51,928 nt of DNA from Candidatus Effluviviaceae Genus I sp. (GCA_016867725.1 VGIX01000011.1:1-51928), one strand, 5' to 3'; counted from the stretch's first letter, positions 43,177 to 51,811 are shown. Program-made: numbers and translations. Notes: generated by a model not told the origin, from the sequence alone.

Positions 43177-43807
43177 CGAGCTGCCTGTGCCACTCCGTAG
43201 GGTCGGTGACGCCCGGCGCCGTCTCCTCGCCGAACACGAGGTCCACGAGATATCGCGGCCGCTTCCCGCCCAGCGCCATCGCCTTCGCGCACGTGACGCA
43301 GTAGACCACGATCTCGTCGGCGGGCATCGTCGCCGCCTTCCTCCGCATCGCGTCGGCGACGCGGTCCGCCGGCGCCTCGCCCCAGAGCGAGTCCCCGCAG
43401 CAGGTGCCCTCGGCCCGCGTCCGCTTCGGCTCGACGAGCGTGACGTTCATCCTGCGGACGACCTCGCGCACGGCGTCGTGCACGCGCGCCTGGTCGCGGG
43501 TCGGGCAGGCGTCGAGGACGCTCATCGGGCGGCCGCCGTAGTCGGGAAGCGCGACGGACGCGTGCCCGGCCACGATCTCCCACGCGGAGACGGTCGTGGC
43601 ATGCTCGTAGTTCTGCCGGTACCGCCGGTCGCACCCCGGGCAGACGTTGACGACCTCGGCGCCCGGCGGCAGCGGCGGGACGTGGCGGCAGCAGGCGTGG
43701 AGGTACTCCACGGGCCCGACGCGTTCGGCGACGAGCCCGCGGAGCCGCTCCGCGAGATGCGGCTTGTACAGCATGAGGGCGCAACCGGGCGCGAAGAGAC
43801 GGGTCAT
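43151..43807 (-). CDS. CCG-domain (heterodisulfide-reductase-subunit-B-like) protein
   Basis: A 218-residue protein with two cysteine-rich CCG-type motifs: ACCRHVPP ... VNVCPGCDRRY in the first half, and LDACPTRD ... GTCCGDSLWG ... VVYCVTCAKA in the second. In HdrB/GlpC/LctE-like proteins such motifs bind non-cubane iron-sulfur clusters and handle thiol/disulfide or quinone electrons. It has no ferredoxin domain of its own, so a partner is expected. ATG 43807 starts the first motif domain directly. It overlaps the chimeric kinase start by 26 bp, so it may give that kinase a redox input (inference). Confidence 0.8.
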   Translation of the reverse strand: MTRLFAPGCALMLYKPHLAERLRGLVAERVGPVEYLHACCRHVPPLPPGAEVVNVCPGCDRRYRQNYEHATTVSAWEIVAGHASVALPDYGGRPMSVLDACPTRDQARVHDAVREVVRRMNVTLVEPKRTRAEGTCCGDSLWGEAPADRVADAMRRKAATMPADEIVVYCVTCAKAMALGGKRPRYLVDLVFGEETAPGVTDPTEWHRQLDEYIESHI

Positions 43808-43845
43808 CGGGACTCCCGCGCCGAGCGTGCCCGGCGCGCGTCCGG

Positions 43846-45030
43846 CTACAGCTTCACGAACTCCACGCGCCGGTTGTTCGCCTTCCCCTCCGGCGTCGCG
43901 TTCGCGTCGATCGGCTTCGACTCGCCCCAGCCTTTGGTCTTGAGGCGCGCGCCGTCGATCTTGTACGAGTCCATGAGGTAGGTCCTCACGGCGTCGGCGC
44001 GGCTCTGCGAGAGCGTCATGTTGGACTCGTCGCTCCCGTCGCTGTCGGTGTGCCCCTCGATGGAGAGCTTGAGCGCGGGGTCGTCGGTGAGCAGCGCGGC
44101 GACGTCCGCGAGCGTCTTGTATGACTCCGCCTTGATCTTCGCCGACCCGGAGTCGAAGAGGATGCCGTGCGAGATGATCTTCCCGGTCTCCGCGAGCTGC
44201 TCCCTGAGCGTCTTCCCGCCCTCGGCGTAGCGGAAGGTGCCGAGGAGCATCGGGTTGCCTTCCTCGTCCCACGGGTCCAGCAGCACCGCGAGGTCCGTGG
44301 GCCTGAACCCCTCGACCGCCGGCACGTTCGCGACGCGCTCGGCGTCAATGTAGCACTTCATCGTGGTCTTCGTGGCCATCACGCGCATCGTGTGGACGCC
44401 GGGACCGAGCGGCTTCGGAAGGGACTTGCTCGCGAGCTCGTTGTGGTTGATCGCGAGCCGGGTGTTCTCACTGTCGGTGATGGAGAAGATGCCGACCTCC
44501 TCGCCGTCGGCGTCGAGCCACACGATGTGGAATCAGTGGCCGCTGGCCCCGCCCTTCGTGTAGAAGTCCATCTCGATCGTGTACGACGGAGGCAGCGGGC
44601 CGACCGCGATGCGCGGGCGGATCTGGCCCTTGTCGGTGCACATGATCCAGCTCCTGCCGCCCTGCCTCGCGATCTCGAAAACCCCTCTGTCGAGCCGCCA
44701 TCTTGACGGGAACTCGCCGAGCTCCTCCGCCGACAGGTCGTCGTAGAAGATGACGCGGTCGCCGGGGACGAAGTCGTACTTCGTGTAGAGGGCCATGTCC
44801 TCGGCGGTCGCCGTGCCGCCTGTGGCCTTCGGCGCAGCGGCCTGCTCGTCATCCGCGGCCTCGGCCTCGTCGGACCCGTCGGCCGCCTCGTCGATGGCCT
44901 CCTCGACCTTCTCCTCGGCCTTCTCCTTCAGCTTGTCGCCGATGAACCCGAACTGCGCGTGCGCCGGCGTCCACGTCACCATGAGGGCGCAGGCGGCCAC
45001 CGCAAGCAGCGAGACCCAGGACCTCAGCAT
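43846..45030 (-). pseudogene. OmpA-family secreted protein with an in-frame TGA
   Basis: The frame from ATG 45030 encodes a signal peptide (ending PAHAQ), an acidic Ala/Glu-rich region, and a beta-domain of laminin-G/concanavalin type (VIFYDDLSAEELGEFPSRW ... YTIEMDFYTKGG). It ends in an OmpA peptidoglycan-binding domain (ILFDSGSAKIKAES ... IEGHTDSDG ... NNRRVEFVKL). At 44533-44535 the frame reads TGA, inside the middle domain; homologous coding continues at once in the same frame (FHIVWLDADG). Total length would be 394 codons. Either a nonsense mutation, a base error, or readthrough. An independent start after the stop (GTG near 44523) would lack a signal peptide. Confidence 0.8.
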
Positions 45031-45056
45031 GACAACCGCCTTCCTGGAAGAAACCC

Positions 45057-45206
45057 CTACCTCCTCCTCGACACCGTGATGAGCCCGATGCCCAGGATGG
45101 CCACGGCGATGGCCCACCGCGGGCCGCCCCACTTCTCGCCGGTGAGGAGCATCACGACGGCGAACGCCACGATGGCGATGCCGATGACGAAGAGGACGCG
45201 GTTCAT
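45057..45206 (-). CDS. Small two-helix membrane protein (49 residues)
   Basis: A short frame starting MNRVLFVIGIAIVAF, with two hydrophobic helices (about residues 4-20 and 30-44) separated by TGEKWGGPRW and ending in SRRRR-like basic residues (VSRRR). GAGGA lies seven bases before the ATG, and the gene fits between its neighbours with 26- and 39-bp gaps. The topology (both ends probably cytoplasmic) suggests a small accessory subunit; function unknown. Confidence 0.6.
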   Translation of the reverse strand: MNRVLFVIGIAIVAFAVVMLLTGEKWGGPRWAIAVAILGIGLITVSRRR

Positions 45207-45245
45207 TGCCGAGTCCTCGCGCCACGCGGCGCGGCACGTGGTGAT

Positions 45246-46619
45246 CTACCGGAACAGGGCCTTGATGCCGCCCCAGGTCGCGGCCTCGACCGGAGTTCCG
45301 CACGCGCCGCAGCCGACCGGCTTCGCGCCGATGAGCTCGCCCCACGCGTTGTTCGCGGGCGCGCAGACCGAGTCCTCGCAGAGGCTCCAGTCGAACCCCG
45401 CGGCATCGCAGAACAGCGGGTCTCGATGGAGCGTGTCCGAGACGGACCCGCACAGATCGTCGTTGGGGCTGTTGTCGTAGAGCACGACCTTGGAGAAGAC
45501 GGGCGCCGCGGTGCCCCCGCAGTAGACCAGCGGGTCGCCATCGGAGTCCGTCACGACGCTCCTGGTGAAGACAGGGGAAGCGTCGTTCGCCACCACGAGC
45601 GACCCGTCGACCGTGGCGATGTTCGACACGAAGGTGCAGTTCCCGAAGGTCACGTTCGCGCCGTCGTAGCAGTAGAGCACGCCGCCGATCTGCGCGTAGT
45701 TCCCCACGAACATGCAGTCCGTGAACTGCCCCGTGGACTCGGAGTACAGGAGCTGGAGAGCGCCGCCGCTGCCTGCCGCCTCGTTCTGGTAGAACAGGCA
45801 GTCGGACAGGCTGGCCGGGGAGCTGTGGCCGCAGATGGCCCCGCCGCCGGTGCCGCACGTGTTGCCGACGAAGCTGCACCACTCGATCAGGGGGCTCGAG
45901 GACGTCATGAGGAACATGGCCCCCCCGCCCTGGATCGTCGCCTCGTTGAATGCGAACATGCAGGACCTGAAGGTCGGAGACGAGGCCTGGCAGTGCACGG
46001 CGCCGCCGAAGTTCGCGGCGGTGTTGCCCGAGAAGCTGCAGCGGTAGAAGACGGCGCTCGAGTTGTCCAGGCACGCCACTGCCCCGCCGCGCGGGGACAG
46101 CGCTCCCGTGGCGAAGTTCATCCCGAACGTGCAGTCACGGAAGATGGGATTCGACGCTTCGAGGCACGCAACGGCCCCGCCGATGTCCATGGCGCTGTTC
46201 TGCTGGAAGACGCAGTCCTCGAACCTGGGGGACGAGGCGTTGACACAGACGACGGCGCCGCCGCTGTCGGCGAAGGCGTGCTCGATCGTGAACCCCCGCA
46301 CGACCGAGGTCGTGTCCTCGCCGCTCGCGAAGACGAATCCGCGGGCGACGCTGCCGCAGTCGATGAAGGTGCTCATGTACCCGGACTCCGACACGAGCAC
46401 GATGTTGGTGCCGCCGAAGTCCAGGTCGCGGTTCATGATGCCCGAGTACGTGCCGGCCGCGACACGGACCGTGTCGCCCTCGGACGCGGCGGCGACTCCC
46501 TCGCTGATCGACGGCTGGTCGCCGGGGACGCGGATGGTCGCGGCGTGGGCGCCGATGGCGGCAAAGACCGCGGCCAGAAGCGCGATCACGACCGACTGAG
46601 ACGGCGTTCGCGATGACAT
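45246..46619 (-). CDS. Secreted right-handed beta-helix protein
   Basis: A 457-residue exported protein. It has a signal peptide (ending AHAAT, residue about 26), an N-terminal cap typical of DUF1565/PbH1 proteins (IRVPGDQPSISEGVAAASEG, DTVRVAAGTYSG), and at least eight helix rungs with repeating patterns such as GGAVVCVNASSPRFEDCVF, GGAVACLEASNPIFRDCTF and GGAVHCQASSPTFRSCMF. Each rung carries Cys residues at matching places, suggesting a cysteine ladder. Start ATG 46619 has GGAGGAG upstream. No sorting tail is visible. Function unknown; glycan binding or cleavage is possible for this fold. Confidence 0.82.
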   Translation of the reverse strand: MSSRTPSQSVVIALLAAVFAAIGAHAATIRVPGDQPSISEGVAAASEGDTVRVAAGTYSGIMNRDLDFGGTNIVLVSESGYMSTFIDCGSVARGFVFASGEDTTSVVRGFTIEHAFADSGGAVVCVNASSPRFEDCVFQQNSAMDIGGAVACLEASNPIFRDCTFGMNFATGALSPRGGAVACLDNSSAVFYRCSFSGNTAANFGGAVHCQASSPTFRSCMFAFNEATIQGGGAMFLMTSSSPLIEWCSFVGNTCGTGGGAICGHSSPASLSDCLFYQNEAAGSGGALQLLYSESTGQFTDCMFVGNYAQIGGVLYCYDGANVTFGNCTFVSNIATVDGSLVVANDASPVFTRSVVTDSDGDPLVYCGGTAAPVFSKVVLYDNSPNDDLCGSVSDTLHRDPLFCDAAGFDWSLCEDSVCAPANNAWGELIGAKPVGCGACGTPVEAATWGGIKALFR

Positions 46620-46623
46620 GTGG

Positions 46624-46974
46624 TCACTCCTCCTGCTTGAGGGTCTGTGCCGGGGGTTCGTAGCGCTCATAGTACCCGATGAGCGCGCCGTCCGCATCAC
46701 GAACCGCGCGCATGTAGATGCGGTGTTTGGGCGAGTCGGTGATGAGCCGCTCGTCCTCCCCCGCCTGCAGGGCGGCGAAGACCTCGCGGATGACCGCGTT
46801 CGAGGCCGCGTTGTGGCAGGCCATGATGGAGCGGCCGAGGAGGGTGCGGCCCTCCTCGTAATGGCGCTCCGCGGCCTTGTTGATGTAGCGGACCGTGTGG
46901 GTCGTGTCCACGAACACGACCGGGTCCTTGAGGCTGTCGAGAAGAGCGGAGAGAACGGCTGGATCGTCCGGCAT
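46624..46974 (-). CDS. Stand-alone PAS-domain protein
   Basis: A 116-residue cytosolic protein consisting of one PAS domain: LLDSLKDPVVFVDTTHTVRYIN at the start (core strands), NKAAERHYEEGRTLLGRSIM, and the closing strands DGALIGYYERYEPP. A His/Cys in MACHNAAS is reminiscent of ligand-binding PAS proteins but not proof of a cofactor. ATG 46974 has AAGGGG upstream; a start at 47016 would add residues without PAS similarity. Its stop lies 4 bp before the beta-helix gene, and it leads the cluster ending in the chimeric kinase. Confidence 0.8.
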   Translation of the reverse strand: MPDDPAVLSALLDSLKDPVVFVDTTHTVRYINKAAERHYEEGRTLLGRSIMACHNAASNAVIREVFAALQAGEDERLITDSPKHRIYMRAVRDADGALIGYYERYEPPAQTLKQEE

Positions 46975-47049
46975 GGGAACCCCTTCCGCGCGAGCGCGCC
47001 TGGGTGTGTGATGCATGCCGCGCCCGGCAGGAGGGGCGGCGTCGCCATG

Positions 47050-47148
47050 CTACCACGGCGCCGCCCGCGGCAACAGCGCCGCCGTCACTCGCGTCCGCTC
47101 GACCTCGAGCATCGCCTCGGGCGTGACGGACACCGTCCTGCGTGTCAT
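47050..47148 (-). CDS. Possible 32-residue peptide coupled to AbiEii
   Basis: A short frame whose ATG overlaps the AbiEii stop in the ATGA arrangement. It starts MTRRTVSVTPEAMLEVE and is basic then hydrophobic. It could be a truncated remnant of a third gene or chance, since the high GC makes short frames common. No family recognised. Confidence 0.25.
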   Translation of the reverse strand: MTRRTVSVTPEAMLEVERTRVTAALLPRAAPW

Positions 47149-48074
47149 ACGTGCTCTTCCGTCCTCCAGGGTCCGCCGGGAGACCAGACCGACCGCGCTC
47201 GTGTGCCGCGCCGGAGGTCTTCCAGAACGGGGGAGAGAAACGCGTCCAGCACGGACGCTATCCCGCTCCAGGACTCGTCCGGGAGAGTCAGACCGGCCCG
47301 GCGGGCGAACGCCCTCACCTGCGCCGGACGCGATGGGTTCCGCCAGTAGTCGGGCGTGAGGGCGAGCGGCTTCTCAGGTGGTATCGGCGTCCTGCGCTGC
47401 GCGAAGGTCCTCCCGACGGCTTCGGAAAGGGTCATGCGCTCGAACTCGAAGTGCATTGCCAGGTGGTGGACATCGAAGAAGTCCCTGATGCGGCTGTTGC
47501 GGTCCCCGAGCACGACCATCGCCTCGAACTTCTCCGCAACGACCGCCTCTCGTGGGTACGCGAGGATGCGGGGAGCCGGGGAGTCGAGGAGGACGGGGTA
47601 CGCGCACGGCTGCGCCGCCGGCCACACGGCGTCCCCAACACCCAGGTCAATGCGCAGCGTGAAGCGTGCGCTGCCGCAGCGCGCGGGCAGGATGACCCTC
47701 GTTCCGGCGTACTCGTCCTCCGGACGAATGGCCTCGGTGGTCATCGCACCGACGTCGAACACGATGCCGTCCGCCTCCACGCCGGCAGAGCAGATGGCAC
47801 GGATGTCCTCCAGAATGGACTCGGGAGTGGCGTCACCCAGCCGCAGGAGGTCCAGGTCCCTGGTGGAGCGGTAGGGACGATCGGACCAGACCCGAAGCAG
47901 CATGGCACCCTTGAGCACGAACCTGTCCCGAACGGGCGAGCGGCCCAGCCGGTAGAGGAACCGCTCGAAGCAGTAGCTCGTGAACAGCGTGTGGTAGTCG
48001 TCCCCGGTCCGCTTCGCCAGATTCAGCAGCCGCGCTGCGATCGAGGCCGGGAGATCGCGCTTCTCGTTTGTCAT
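47145..48074 (-). CDS. abiEii: AbiEii-family nucleotidyltransferase toxin
   Basis: The toxin of a type IV toxin-antitoxin/abortive-infection pair, 309 residues. Nucleotidyltransferase marks are visible: FVLKGAMLLRVW followed by RSTRDLDLL (the metal-binding Asp pair), then PREAVVAEKFEAMV and RIRDFFDV. Family members are GTP-binding nucleotidyltransferases that stop growth, possibly by modifying tRNA. Its ATG overlaps the antitoxin TGA (ATGA), which keeps their amounts linked. Confidence 0.9.
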   Translation of the reverse strand: MTNEKRDLPASIAARLLNLAKRTGDDYHTLFTSYCFERFLYRLGRSPVRDRFVLKGAMLLRVWSDRPYRSTRDLDLLRLGDATPESILEDIRAICSAGVEADGIVFDVGAMTTEAIRPEDEYAGTRVILPARCGSARFTLRIDLGVGDAVWPAAQPCAYPVLLDSPAPRILAYPREAVVAEKFEAMVVLGDRNSRIRDFFDVHHLAMHFEFERMTLSEAVGRTFAQRRTPIPPEKPLALTPDYWRNPSRPAQVRAFARRAGLTLPDESWSGIASVLDAFLSPVLEDLRRGTRARSVWSPGGPWRTEEHV

Positions 48075-48673
48075 GCGATCGAGTCGAGATAGGGCTGCAT
48101 CACGCGGGTCACACGACAGACCTTGGCGAAGTAGGCCAGCTGGGTGGCGCCGCCGCGGTGGCGCCGGCTGTACTCGCGCAGTGCCTCCACCGCCACGTCG
48201 ACTCCGACCTTGCCGCGGTACTTGAAGCAGTCGGCGACGGTCTTCGCGGGCGAGTAGACGCGCACCTCGACACCCTCCAGCCGATGCTTCTCGATGCCCT
48301 CGGTCAGGGCAGGCCCGGAGAATCGCGCCACACGGAGCCGCGGGTAGTCGAGGCGCGGCCTTCGTGCCTTCGGGGGCAGGGCGATCCACACTTCGGGGGG
48401 AGATTGAGTGCTGAGCTCATGAAAGCGGAGGGCCGTGAGCAGGCAGAGCACGCCGCCGGGCACCCGCCGCGCCACCTGCGCCAGCGTGTGCTCCGCCGTC
48501 CGCGGGTGTCCGCCCGCGACGTAGATGCCGCGCGCCTGCCTCACGACCGCTCCGGACCGAACCAGCCGGTAGAGCTGTCCCCTGGGAACGCCGCGGCGCT
48601 CAAGGTCCGAAGGCCGGACGATCCCAAGCCGCTCGATGAGCGCGGCCGCTTGCTTGTCAGTTCTCCGTCTCAT
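48071..48673 (-). CDS. abiEi: AbiEi-family antitoxin/transcriptional autorepressor
   Basis: A 200-residue protein with an N-terminal winged helix (IVRPSDLERRGVPRGQLY, RLVRSGAVVRQARGIYV) and the C-terminal AbiEi antitoxin domain (VRVYSPAKTVADCFKYRGKVG, VDVAVEALREY). Known AbiEi proteins neutralise AbiEii without stable binding and repress their own promoter through inverted repeats; a matching site lies at 48694-48723. ATG 48673 starts the conserved N-terminus; an ATG twelve bases earlier is possible. Confidence 0.88.
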   Translation of the reverse strand: MRRRTDKQAAALIERLGIVRPSDLERRGVPRGQLYRLVRSGAVVRQARGIYVAGGHPRTAEHTLAQVARRVPGGVLCLLTALRFHELSTQSPPEVWIALPPKARRPRLDYPRLRVARFSGPALTEGIEKHRLEGVEVRVYSPAKTVADCFKYRGKVGVDVAVEALREYSRRHRGGATQLAYFAKVCRVTRVMQPYLDSIA

Positions 48674-48683
48674 GCTGCAGGCC

Positions 48684-48723
48684 ATCGTACAAGACGTCGG
48701 GGGTTGTGCGCAAGTACCGACGT
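48684..48723 (-). promoter_or_regulatory. abiE promoter with overlapping inverted-repeat operator
   Basis: On the minus strand TTGCGC (48713-48708), 18 bases, TACGAT (48689-48684). A perfect 7-bp inverted repeat (ACGTCGG at 48694-48700 with CCGACGT at 48717-48723) flanks the -35 box, as expected for AbiEi autorepression. Confidence 0.6.
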
Positions 48724-48731
48724 TTTGTTCT

Positions 48732-48782
48732 GCGGTGCGGGGCTCGCACTGCCGGCAGGCTTGCTGCAACTCCTTGCACCGC
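48732..48782. repeat. Inverted repeat between the abiE promoter and the TPR gene
   Basis: Arms GCGGTGC (48732-48738) and GCACCGC (48776-48782) enclose a 37-base region that itself contains a small TGCAA/TTGCA hairpin. It could be a second AbiEi site or the terminator of the TPR gene. Confidence 0.3.
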
Positions 48783-48804
48783 GGGTGGGTGCGGCCGCAG
48801 CCCC

Positions 48805-49869
48805 CTACCTCCCCACCTCCGGATGCGCCTTGCGCAGACTGTCGAGCGCGGCGGCCGCGTGCTTCTCCTTGGGGTCCACCTTGAGCGCGCGCTCCCACTC
48901 GGCCTTCGCGTCCGCGAGCCGCCCGGCCTTCGCGTACACCTGACCGAGCCGCCAGTGCGCCGGCGCGCGGCCCGGCGGCGTCGGCGGGGTCTCCGCCACG
49001 ATGAAGCGCTTGAAGCCGGCCTCGGCGGCCTTGAGGTCGTCGCCGAGCAGGAGGTGCGCCTTCGCGACCTGGTAGATCGTCATGAGGTCGTCGGGCTTGA
49101 GCGCGAGGACGCGGTTGCCGACCCTGATCGCGTCGCGAAGGCGCGACTGCTCCGCGTAGAACCACGCGACCATCCGCCAGCCCTTCGGGTCGAGGGAGTC
49201 CACGCGCGCGGCGGCGAGGTACTCGCGCTCCGCCGCGGCGAGGTCCTTGCCCTGCCGCGCAAGGAACGCGCGGGCGAGGTGCCCGCTGTAGCGGTCGAGC
49301 CGCTCGATGGTCGCCGCGGTCGCGTTGGCCTTGTCGCGGCCCCCGCCGAGCAACGCCGGCGCCATCACGTAGAACTGCAGGAGGCCCATGTGCGCGTCAA
49401 CGTACTTCGGGTCGCACTCGACGGCGGCCTCGCACGCCTGCTTGTACTTGCCGCCGTAGAACATCGCGGTCGCGCCGCCCCTCATGGCCTTCATGCCGTA
49501 GCCGTTGGCGAGCGTGAGCTGGTAGACCGCGTTCTTCGGGTCGCGCTTGAGCGCCTTGCGCGCGCGTTCGATGGCGGCGTCCGCGTCGCCTCGCATGAGC
49601 GCGACCGTCGCGAGACCGTGCTCCGCCCGTGCATCGTTCTTCGAGGCTCTGAGCGCGTCGACGAAGAGGCGCTCGGCCTGCTCGGCCTGGCCGCCGTTGA
49701 TGGCGCGCGTGCCGCGCGCGATGAGGGAGTCGGCGCCGGCGGTGGATTGGGCGGCGTGGACGACCGTCGCGAGAAGGAGGACGGCGAGGAAGCCCAGGGC
49801 GAGGTGCGTGGCTGTCGAGTGCGCGGCGGGGCGGGAGCACGGCGGTCTTGGGCGAGTCACCTGGACCAT
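48805..49869 (-). CDS. Exported TPR-repeat protein
   Basis: A 354-residue protein with an N-terminal membrane/signal helix (about residues 17-35, LALGFLAVLLLATVVHA) and tetratricopeptide units to the end (AERLFVDALRASKNDARAEH, AIERARKALKRDPKNAVYQ, AEREYLAAARVDSLDPKGW, DAKAEWERALKVDPKEKH). ATG 49869 has GGAGG five bases before it. The last 117 bp recur at 51812-51928 with about 15 differences, so a second copy of this gene lies to the right. Function unknown; periplasmic protein-protein contacts are likely. Confidence 0.78.
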   Translation of the reverse strand: MVQVTRPRPPCSRPAAHSTATHLALGFLAVLLLATVVHAAQSTAGADSLIARGTRAINGGQAEQAERLFVDALRASKNDARAEHGLATVALMRGDADAAIERARKALKRDPKNAVYQLTLANGYGMKAMRGGATAMFYGGKYKQACEAAVECDPKYVDAHMGLLQFYVMAPALLGGGRDKANATAATIERLDRYSGHLARAFLARQGKDLAAAEREYLAAARVDSLDPKGWRMVAWFYAEQSRLRDAIRVGNRVLALKPDDLMTIYQVAKAHLLLGDDLKAAEAGFKRFIVAETPPTPPGRAPAHWRLGQVYAKAGRLADAKAEWERALKVDPKEKHAAAALDSLRKAHPEVGR

Positions 49870-49909
49870 GCGTCCTCCGTGGTGCGGTTGGGAGTTGTAC
49901 AGGCGCTGC

Positions 49910-51157
49910 TCACATCGTCTCCCAGAGTGTGCGGATCGGGACGGCGTGCAGTCCATCGCCGAAGCTCGCGCTGGTCTCCCCGTCGTAAAGCACGACGCCG
50001 CTCGAGAACCGCTTCCCCGCGGCTTCCCTGAGCTTGCGCAAGCCGCGGAAGTCCGCCGCTGTCACGGTAGCTGCCGCCTTGACCTCTACGCCGGCTAGCT
50101 GTTGGGCGCCTCGCTCGATGACGATGTCCACCTCCGCTCCGTCCCTATCGCGGTAGTGGAAGAACGCGAGCGGGGCGTCATGCCAGCTCGCCTGTCGTCG
50201 CAGTTCCTGGAACACGAACGTCTCCAGGAGCTGGCCCAACAGAGCCCGGTCGGCCGAGAGCGCGGCGGCGTCCGCCCCGAGGAGCGCACAGGCAAGGCCG
50301 GTGTCGCCAAGGTGCAGCTTCGGCGTCTTGACGAGCCGGCTCAACCGATTGCTGTGCCAGGGGGGCAAGCGCTCCAGCAGGAACACTCGCTCGAGAAGGG
50401 TCATGTAATCACCGATCGTGGGTCGGCTGAGCTGGAACGGAGCGGCCAAGTCAGTCACGTTGAGCAGCCGTGCCGTCTGCGAGGCTCCCAGGGCGAGCAG
50501 TCGCGGCAGGGCATCGAGCGAGCTGATGCGCGCGATGTCGCGGACGTCGCGCTGGACGAGTGCCTCCAGGTAGTCGCGATACCAAGCGGCGCGCCGTGGG
50601 CCGGCCCGTCGTGCGAGGGCCGCCGGATAGCCTCCCGCGACAACGCGCTGGATGAGGTGGGCGCCGAGGCGTTCGGCCTGCCGCGTCTTGAACCGGCCCT
50701 CGAACAGGGCAGCGAGAAAGGTCGGCTGACGGCGCTGCAACTCGCACTGCGCCAGGGGATGCAGACGCTGGATCTCCATGCGGCCGGCCAGCGAATCAGC
50801 GAGCGTCGGAACCAGCAGCACATTGGCCGAGCCGGCCAGCATGAAGCGGCCGGGTACGCGCCTGCGATCCACGGCCATCTTGAGCGCCCCGAAGAGCGCC
50901 GGCACGCGCTGCACTTCGTCGAGGATCACCCGCTCCGGCAGGTCGGCCACGAACCCCGCCGGATCAGCCTCCGCGGCTCCACGCGCAACCTCATCATCGA
51001 AGTTGACGTAGGCGTAGCCCCTTCGCTTCCCCACCACTCGGGCGAGCGTGGTCTTGCCGCACTGCCGTGGGCCGTGAATCAACACGACAGGGGAGTCGGC
51101 AAGCGCCTCGATCAGTCCGGGCTCGCCGTAGCGTGGGTAGAGAGCGCTCTTGGGCAT
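49910..51157 (-). CDS. AAA+ ATPase with DUF4143 C-terminal domain
   Basis: A 415-residue protein of a widespread mobile-linked ATPase family. Walker A is GPRQCGKTTLAR (about 29-40), Walker B VILDEVQ (about 78-84), and the C-terminal DUF4143 region contains DRDGAEVDIVIERG ... GVEVKAA, a PD-(D/E)XK-like Asp...Glu-x-Lys pattern. Members are scattered in accessory regions and their role is unsettled (toxin or DNA-processing roles have been proposed). Its stop lies 40 bp from the TPR start. Confidence 0.85.
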   Translation of the reverse strand: MPKSALYPRYGEPGLIEALADSPVVLIHGPRQCGKTTLARVVGKRRGYAYVNFDDEVARGAAEADPAGFVADLPERVILDEVQRVPALFGALKMAVDRRRVPGRFMLAGSANVLLVPTLADSLAGRMEIQRLHPLAQCELQRRQPTFLAALFEGRFKTRQAERLGAHLIQRVVAGGYPAALARRAGPRRAAWYRDYLEALVQRDVRDIARISSLDALPRLLALGASQTARLLNVTDLAAPFQLSRPTIGDYMTLLERVFLLERLPPWHSNRLSRLVKTPKLHLGDTGLACALLGADAAALSADRALLGQLLETFVFQELRRQASWHDAPLAFFHYRDRDGAEVDIVIERGAQQLAGVEVKAAATVTAADFRGLRKLREAAGKRFSSGVVLYDGETSASFGDGLHAVPIRTLWETM

Positions 51158-51172
51158 CGGCTGATCGTAACC

Positions 51173-51712
51173 TTAGGGGTCGGCTGATTGCAAGGTTGTT
51201 CTGCGGCAGATCGAGAGCCGCGGCCGGTCCGGCTCCGGCGGTGCCATCAGCTCCCGGATGGCCTCGAAGACGACCCGGAACTGCGCATCGTACTTCTTCT
51301 CGAGCTCATCGAGTCTCAGCGCGAGCTCGGCGTGGGTCGCGAGCATGCGGCGCAGGCGGACGAAGGCGCGCATGATCTCGACGTTCGCACCCACGGCGCG
51401 CCGGCTCCGGAGCACGCTGGAGAGCATCGCAACTCCTTGCTCCGTAAAGGCGTAGGGGCGCCGTCGGATACCACCCCACGAACTTGAGGTCACAATTCGT
51501 GACTTCAAGATACTGCACTCCTCGCGACTAAGCTGAAACATGAAGTCCTCCGGGAAGCGCTCGATGTTGCGCTTCACGGCCTGAATCAGCACCTTCGTCT
51601 CCACCCCGTACAGCACCGCAAGGTCCCTGTCCAGGATCACCTTCTCGCCGCGGATGACGAGGATGAGCCCCTCGACGCTCTCGCGGGTCACGACTGCCAC
51701 ATCGTCGGTCAT
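51173..51712 (-). CDS. ORF6N-domain protein (phage-antirepressor-like)
   Basis: A 179-residue protein with an N-terminal ORF6N DNA-binding domain: [64 protein letters not shown]-terminal coiled coil follows ([20 protein letters not shown]). ORF6N proteins are common in prophage and mobile regions. ATG 51712 has GGAG seven bases upstream. It ends 15 bp before the DUF4143 ATPase, probably co-transcribed. Confidence 0.85.
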   Translation of the reverse strand: MTDDVAVVTRESVEGLILVIRGEKVILDRDLAVLYGVETKVLIQAVKRNIERFPEDFMFQLSREECSILKSRIVTSSSWGGIRRRPYAFTEQGVAMLSSVLRSRRAVGANVEIMRAFVRLRRMLATHAELALRLDELEKKYDAQFRVVFEAIRELMAPPEPDRPRLSICRRTTLQSADP

Positions 51713-51811
51713 TCGGATGCTCCACCAGGGGCGCGGTACTCGGGGGGACGATCTCAGGGGCGGGACTGCATCGAATCTAGTCAGCATCCGGCTGGGTCGC
51801 AGCCGCAGGCC

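Noticed and set aside
44533-44535. Selenocysteine at the in-frame TGA
   Set aside because: The surrounding domain is not a redox family and no convincing SECIS-like stem follows; mutation or base error is simpler.
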